The notes under the pieces are model-generated. The model was not told the origin of the DNA. It saw only the letters and a list, made by a program, of their open reading frames with translations, and searched no databases. Shown piece after piece: positions 12,489-16,332 of a stretch of DNA of 16,332 nucleotides. Source of the DNA: CAYTLW01 sp964438735 (lineage in GTDB: Bacteria > Myxococcota_A > UBA9042); assembly GCA_964438735.1 (NCBI GenBank), contig CAYTLW010000155.1, forward strand, positions 1 through 16,332. The letters run 5' to 3'. The position numbers and the translations under genes were made by a program. The first letter of the stretch is position 1; each line of letters opens with the position of its first letter.

Positions 12489-14702
12489 TCAATAGAAGGT
12501 CGCGCCGCTGTCGGCGAGATCGACCAGCATTCCGGCGGGCTCGAAGCGCTTTCCGTAGCGAAGCTCCAGGGCCCGCATACGAGCGGCGATGTTCCGCGCG
12601 CCGTGGCGATCGGCGTAGAAGAAGGGCCCGCCGAGCATGGGCGGGAAGCCGATGCCCATGATGGCGCCCAGGTCGCCGGACTCGCAGTCGAAGAGGATGC
12701 CCTCTTCGCGGCAGCGAATGGCCTCGTTGACCAGGGCCAGCAGCAGTCGCTCGCCCATCTCGTCGTAGTTGGGCGCCTTGGTATTGGCCCCGTTGGGCAG
12801 GTATCCGTAGACCGCCTCGTCGACCACCTTGTGACCGCGCACCGTCTTGGATTTGCCGTCCTCGTAGACGTAGAAGCCCTTGGAAGCCTTGCGGCCCAGC
12901 CGACCCTCGCCGATGAAGCCATCGATGGTGTCGGGCGGGAACTCCATGTGGCCGCTGTAGTGCTCCTTCATGGTGCCGAGCACCTTCTGCCCGACATCGA
13001 TGCCGACCTCGTCCATCAAGGTGATGGGGCCGACCGGGAAGCCCATGCGAATGGCCGCCTCGTCGATGGCCTCGATGGGGTTGCCCTCGATGGCCAGGAA
13101 GGTCGCTTCGACCATGTAGGGAGCCAGCACGCGGGTGGTGTAGAAGCCGGCGCAATCCTTCACCACGATGACGTGTTTGCCCATCTTCCGGGCGACCGCG
13201 GCGGTGGTCTTGGTGACCACGGGATCGGTCTTGTCCGTGACGATGATCTCCACCAGGGGCATCTTCTCCACAGGGCTGAAGAAGTGCATGCCGATGACGC
13301 GCTCGGGATGCTTCGCCTTGGCGGCGATGTCACCGATGGGCAGGCTGGAGGTGTTGGTGGCGAAGATCGCGTCGGCGCGGGTGCGGTTTTCGATCTCGGC
13401 GACCATCTGCTGCTTGAGTTCCAGCTTCTCGAGCACCGCCTCGATGATCACCTCGGCGTGGGCCATGCCGGACCAGTCCAGGCTGCCGCTGATGCGGTTC
13501 ATGCGCTGGTCGACGCCAGCGCGGTTGTAGATCTTGCGCCGGCTGGCCTTCTTGAACACCTTGCTGGCGTAGCCGAATGCGCGCGTCAGGGCGCCGCGAT
13601 CGATGTCCTTGAGGCGCACGCTCAGGCCCTTGTCGGCCAACACCGAGGCGATGCCCGCACCCATCAAGCCGGCGCCAAGCATGCCGATGTGATGCAGCGG
13701 CCGGGCGTCGACGTCTTCGGTGCCGGGGCCGTCGATCTTCTTCAGCGTCGTGATGCAGTGGAAGACATGCCGCAGGGAGCGCGACTCGTCGGTGATGAGC
13801 AGCTCGCCAAAACCCTCCGCCTCGGCCTCGAAGCCGCCCTTGGCGACCACATCGAGGATCTTCAACGGTGCCGGATACAGGCCGTGGGTCTGCTTCATCA
13901 CCTTCTTGCGCGCCTCGTGCAGGACCACGCGGCGACCGATGATGTTGCGCTCGAGCAGGACCTCCTGCACCTCGTCCTGTACCGCCGTCTTCTTGGGTTT
14001 GCTCGCGGGTTTACCCAGGGCCAGGTCGTGGGCCACGTCGCGCGCCACACGCAACAGCTGGTTGGGCGGCACGACGCGATCGACCAGGCCGGTCTTGAGC
14101 GCCTTGCGGGGGCGGATGTTGCGGCCGGTGAGCATCATGTCCAGGGCGTTGGCCAGGCCGATCAGCTCGGGCAGGCGCACGGTACCGCCGGCGCCGGGCA
14201 GCAGGCCCAACATCACCTCGGGGGTGGCCAGCTTGGTCTTGTTGTGGTCGCTGCAGACGCGGGCGGTGCAGGCCAGGGCCAACTCCAGACCGCCGCCGAG
14301 GCAGTCGCCGTGGATGGCGGCTACGGTCGGTACACCCAGGGCCGCGATGCGATCCATGGCCGCCTGGCCCTGCCGACTCAGGCGAGCGCCCTCTTCGGCC
14401 GTGGTGACCTCATTCAGATCGTCGATGTCGGCACCGGCGATGAAGCCGACCTTCTTGCCGCTGGCAACCACCAGCGCGCGCAAGGAAGCATCCGCCCGAG
14501 CGGCCTCGAAGGCGGTCTCGAACTGGGGCATGAGGCGGACGCTGAGGGTGTTCACCTTCTGGCCGGGTACATCGACCCACACGACGCCGACGCCGCGCTC
14601 ATCGGCGGCTTCGTAGCGCACGGCCGTGGCCTCGGTTTCGCCGTTGGTCGGCTTGCTGACGGTCTTCTTGGTGTCGCTGCCCGGGCTGGTCTGCATTGTC
14701 AT
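12489..14702 (-). CDS. fadJ: Multifunctional fatty-acid oxidation enzyme: enoyl-CoA hydratase / 3-hydroxyacyl-CoA dehydrogenase (FadJ-type alpha subunit)
   Basis: This is a 737-aa two-enzyme protein that hydrates 2-enoyl-CoA and oxidises 3-hydroxyacyl-CoA with NAD in beta-oxidation. N-terminal crotonase domain: oxyanion segment FIAGADI (87-93) and HGDCLGGGLELALAC with Glu140. A second catalytic Glu162 sits in TPEVMLGLLPGAGGT. C-terminal dehydrogenase domain: Rossmann GAGLMG (343-348), ATNTSSLPI (448-456), and GMHFFSPVEKMPLVEI with catalytic His473 and Glu485, then KDCAGFYTTRVLAPY. Length fits FadJ/FadB (about 710-730). ATG 14702 has GAGGT 5 nt upstream; the ORF is open upstream but would overlap the thiolase gene. 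It lies 46 nt downstream of the thiolase on the same strand, the usual operon pairing. The first ~25 residues are polar and probably disordered. Confidence 0.95.
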   Translation of the reverse strand: MTMQTSPGSDTKKTVSKPTNGETEATAVRYEAADERGVGVVWVDVPGQKVNTLSVRLMPQFETAFEAARADASLRALVVASGKKVGFIAGADIDDLNEVTTAEEGARLSRQGQAAMDRIAALGVPTVAAIHGDCLGGGLELALACTARVCSDHNKTKLATPEVMLGLLPGAGGTVRLPELIGLANALDMMLTGRNIRPRKALKTGLVDRVVPPNQLLRVARDVAHDLALGKPASKPKKTAVQDEVQEVLLERNIIGRRVVLHEARKKVMKQTHGLYPAPLKILDVVAKGGFEAEAEGFGELLITDESRSLRHVFHCITTLKKIDGPGTEDVDARPLHHIGMLGAGLMGAGIASVLADKGLSVRLKDIDRGALTRAFGYASKVFKKASRRKIYNRAGVDQRMNRISGSLDWSGMAHAEVIIEAVLEKLELKQQMVAEIENRTRADAIFATNTSSLPIGDIAAKAKHPERVIGMHFFSPVEKMPLVEIIVTDKTDPVVTKTTAAVARKMGKHVIVVKDCAGFYTTRVLAPYMVEATFLAIEGNPIEAIDEAAIRMGFPVGPITLMDEVGIDVGQKVLGTMKEHYSGHMEFPPDTIDGFIGEGRLGRKASKGFYVYEDGKSKTVRGHKVVDEAVYGYLPNGANTKAPNYDEMGERLLLALVNEAIRCREEGILFDCESGDLGAIMGIGFPPMLGGPFFYADRHGARNIAARMRALELRYGKRFEPAGMLVDLADSGATFY

Positions 14703-14748
14703 CTCGCACCTCGTCTTCTTGGCTCGCGGTTGGCTGGCTGCCGACCCC

Positions 14749-16230
14749 TCAATTGCGCTCCAGGACCATCGCCGCGCCCATGCCGCCGGCGGCACAGGCG
14801 GTGGCCAGGCCCAGCTGGCCGTCGACCTGCTCCAACTCGTCGATGAGCTGGGTGATCATGCGGCAGCCGGTGGCCGCGAAGGGGTGGCCATAAGCCATGG
14901 AACCGCCCCAGATGTTCAACTTGTCGCGATCGATCTCACCGAGCGGCTCACTGCGACCCAGCTTCTCCTCGAAGAAGGTCTTGCTGGCCATGCAGCGCAA
15001 GTTGGACAGCACCTGGGCGGCGAAGGCCTCGTGGATCTCCACGGCGTCCATGTCGCCCAGGCCGACGCCGGCGCGATCGAGGGCGCCGGGCACCGAGTAG
15101 ACGTTGCCCAGGAGCATGTTCTCGCGCGGATCCAGGGCGGCGAAGTTGTAGCCCCGCACGAAGGCGCGCGGCGTATATCCCAGCTCTTTGGCCTTGCTCT
15201 CACGCATGACCAGCACGCAGGCGGCGCCGTCGGTCAGCGGGCTCGAGGTGGCCGCGGTGATGGTGCCGTTCTTGCGATCGAAGACCGGCCGCAGCTTGGC
15301 CAGCTTTTCGGGCTTCATGTCGGGCCGAATCAGGTTGTCGGCGTCGGCGGCGCCCTTGGGCGTGTGCACGGTCATCATCTCGTCGGCGATCCAGCCAGCC
15401 TCGGTGGCCTTGTGGGCGCGCGAGTGACTGGTCACGGCGAGGTCTTCCTGCTCCTTGCGCGGGATGTCGAAGTGCTGCGCCATCAGCTCGGCATGCTGGC
15501 CCATGGTCAGGCCGGTGTAGCGCTCGGTGAGCGCCGGCGGCGTGGGCAGCAGGTCCAGCGGGTTGAGGCCGGCGATGGTCTGCACCAGGGCGACGCCCTT
15601 GGCCTTCTGGGCCTTCTGCAGCAGGTCGATGACCTTCTTCTTGTGCACCACGGGGGCGTGGCTGGTCACATCGACGCCGCCCGCCAGCACGATGTCGGCC
15701 TGGCCGGCGCCGATGAGCTGCGCCGCGCTGGCCACGGACTGGAAGCCGGTGGCGCAGGCGCGAGAGACCGTGAAACCGGGCGCGTGGTACAGGTCGAGGT
15801 TCAACGCCACCTCGCGGGCGACGTTGGGCGCGCGCACGACCGAGATCACGGTGCCCCAGACGATCTCGTTGACGATGCGCGGGTCGACGTCGAGCTTGAA
15901 GAGCAGCTCACGGGCAACCTGGGTGGACAGCTGCACCGGATCGACGTCGTTGAGGGTCGTCCAGGCGCGCACGAAGGGCGTGCGCAGGCCGCCGATGATG
16001 GCGATGCGATCGGTCGCTGCCACTTTGCGTGTGCGGCTGCCGTTCTTGCCGGCGCTCGAAGCCCGCTTGCGCGGCGTGGCCTTGGCCGCCTTGCTGGCTG
16101 CGGCGGCTTTGGCGGGCTTCTTGGCTGCTGGCTTCTTGGCGGCGGCAGCCTTGGCAGCGCGCGGCTTGCGGGTCTTCGCCTTGCTCGGCGTCGCCTTGGC
16201 GTCGGTCTCGGACTTCTTCTTCGGGGCCAT
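14749..16230 (-). CDS. fadI: Acetyl-CoA acyltransferase (thiolase, FadI-type beta subunit) with histone-H1-like N-terminal tail
   Basis: This thiolase cleaves 3-ketoacyl-CoA in the last step of beta-oxidation and should form a complex with the downstream FadJ-type subunit. It is 493 aa from ATG 16230 (SD GGAGG with 6-nt spacer); the adjacent ATG 16233 is an alternative, adding one Met. Numbering from 16233, the catalytic residues are acylated Cys160 (VSRACATGFQS), His401 (EIHEAFAAQ), His450 (GHPFAATG) and Cys480 (ACAAGGMG). A loop rich in Lys (HKKKVIDLLQKAQKAKG, 197-213) resembles the membrane-associating region of trifunctional-protein beta subunits. Unusually, residues 1-72 are a Lys/Ala/Pro-rich extension with AAKKPAAKKPAK-type repeats, like bacterial histone H1-like tails; the core begins at about residue 74. 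FadI proteins normally lack this, so the protein is about 60-70 aa longer than usual. Confidence 0.95.
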   Translation of the reverse strand: MAPKKKSETDAKATPSKAKTRKPRAAKAAAAKKPAAKKPAKAAAASKAAKATPRKRASSAGKNGSRTRKVAATDRIAIIGGLRTPFVRAWTTLNDVDPVQLSTQVARELLFKLDVDPRIVNEIVWGTVISVVRAPNVAREVALNLDLYHAPGFTVSRACATGFQSVASAAQLIGAGQADIVLAGGVDVTSHAPVVHKKKVIDLLQKAQKAKGVALVQTIAGLNPLDLLPTPPALTERYTGLTMGQHAELMAQHFDIPRKEQEDLAVTSHSRAHKATEAGWIADEMMTVHTPKGAADADNLIRPDMKPEKLAKLRPVFDRKNGTITAATSSPLTDGAACVLVMRESKAKELGYTPRAFVRGYNFAALDPRENMLLGNVYSVPGALDRAGVGLGDMDAVEIHEAFAAQVLSNLRCMASKTFFEEKLGRSEPLGEIDRDKLNIWGGSMAYGHPFAATGCRMITQLIDELEQVDGQLGLATACAAGGMGAAMVLERN

Positions 16231-16236
16231 CATGCA

Positions 16237-16241
16237 CCTCC
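16237..16241 (-). promoter_or_regulatory. Shine-Dalgarno GGAGG for the thiolase
   Basis: GGAGG on the minus strand is 6 nt from ATG 16230 and only 3 nt from ATG 16233. Spacing therefore favours the second of two consecutive ATG codons. Confidence 0.65.
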
Positions 16242-16244
16242 CTT

Positions 16245-16332
16245 TGAAACAAGGGGGCTTCCGGAAGCCCCCTCGGGCCGAAAAACGTCGTTTTCGGGCC
16301 TCACCCCATAGCTTCGCCGCCGTTGGCGGCGG
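16245..16332 (+). repeat. Copy 2 of the ~81-bp multi-hairpin dispersed repeat
   Basis: Positions 16252-16332 repeat 12314-12394 in direct orientation with five mismatches and keep all three hairpins: a 20-bp perfect palindrome at 16253-16272, a CCGAAAA/TTTTCGG stem, and a CGCCGCC-gtt-GGCGGCG hairpin. TGAAAC at 16245-16250 extends the match leftwards with a 2-nt indel. It lies directly 5' of the thiolase SD, so it would be in the thiolase leader or would end transcription from an upstream minus-strand gene; on that strand the palindrome is followed by TTGTTTC. The window stops inside or at the end of the element. Confidence 0.9.

Noticed and set aside
12603..14846. Long open frame (747 codons) on the + strand opposite fadJ
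   Set aside because: Antisense shadow of a clearly conserved gene in GC-rich DNA; the translation is His/Gly/Ala/Asp-rich with no domain or SD.
14626..16311. Long open frame (561 codons) on the + strand opposite the thiolase
   Set aside because: Same shadow effect; the thiolase frame carries all catalytic motifs and the antisense product is low-complexity.

Overview
This 16.3-kb window is GC-rich and gene-dense, with twelve protein-coding genes on both strands and no RNA genes, CRISPR arrays or recognisable insertion sequences. The gene content points to a myxobacterial or related deltaproteobacterial lineage (Myxococcota / Bradymonadales-like). The supporting features are a cysteine-rich lipoprotein with an Asp/Gly-rich linker, a membrane-anchored Ser/Thr kinase with the remains of an N-terminal zinc ribbon and a Pro/Lys-rich tail, a secreted SpoIVB(S55)-type protein, a secreted beta-propeller protein, and Asp/Ala-rich linkers. 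This placement is inferred from gene style; there is no phylogenetic marker to confirm it.

Layout. 1-724 (-): lipoprotein, cut by the left edge. 893-2071 (+): uracil-DNA glycosylase (ung), then a DUF971 protein. 2080-5703 (-): a probable operon, read right to left, of two tandem paralogous class-I glutamine-amidotransferase-like enzymes and then the Ser/Thr kinase. The kinase reading frame is broken by an apparent 1-nt deletion that separates the two halves of its zinc ribbon. 5912-9762 (+): a pair of exported proteins, the S55-like protein followed closely by a beta-propeller/fibronectin-like protein. 9804-11342 (-): a divergent DASS-family (SLC13-like) transporter. 11451-12302 (+): a small signal-peptide plus C-terminal-membrane-helix protein with helical repeats. 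12489-16230 (-): a fatty-acid beta-oxidation operon, thiolase (FadI-type) then the multifunctional hydratase/dehydrogenase (FadJ-type).

The beta-oxidation operon is bracketed by two direct copies of an ~81-bp multi-hairpin repeat (76/81 identical by hand alignment). One copy lies in the convergent gap at 12305-12394. The other lies immediately upstream of the thiolase and runs to the right edge of the window.

The most distinctive items are this flanking repeat, the thiolase's 70-residue histone-H1-like Lys/Ala/Pro tail, the frame break in the kinase zinc ribbon, the paired amidotransferases next to a kinase, the S55-protein/propeller pair with its apparently permuted Ser/His order, and a transporter that has lost one of its two SNT signature motifs. 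Several genes (ung and both amidotransferases) appear to start at TTG with strong Shine-Dalgarno sequences. No intergenic stretch exceeds 300 bases; the largest are the divergent gaps 725-892 and 5704-5911 and the structured convergent gap 12303-12488.
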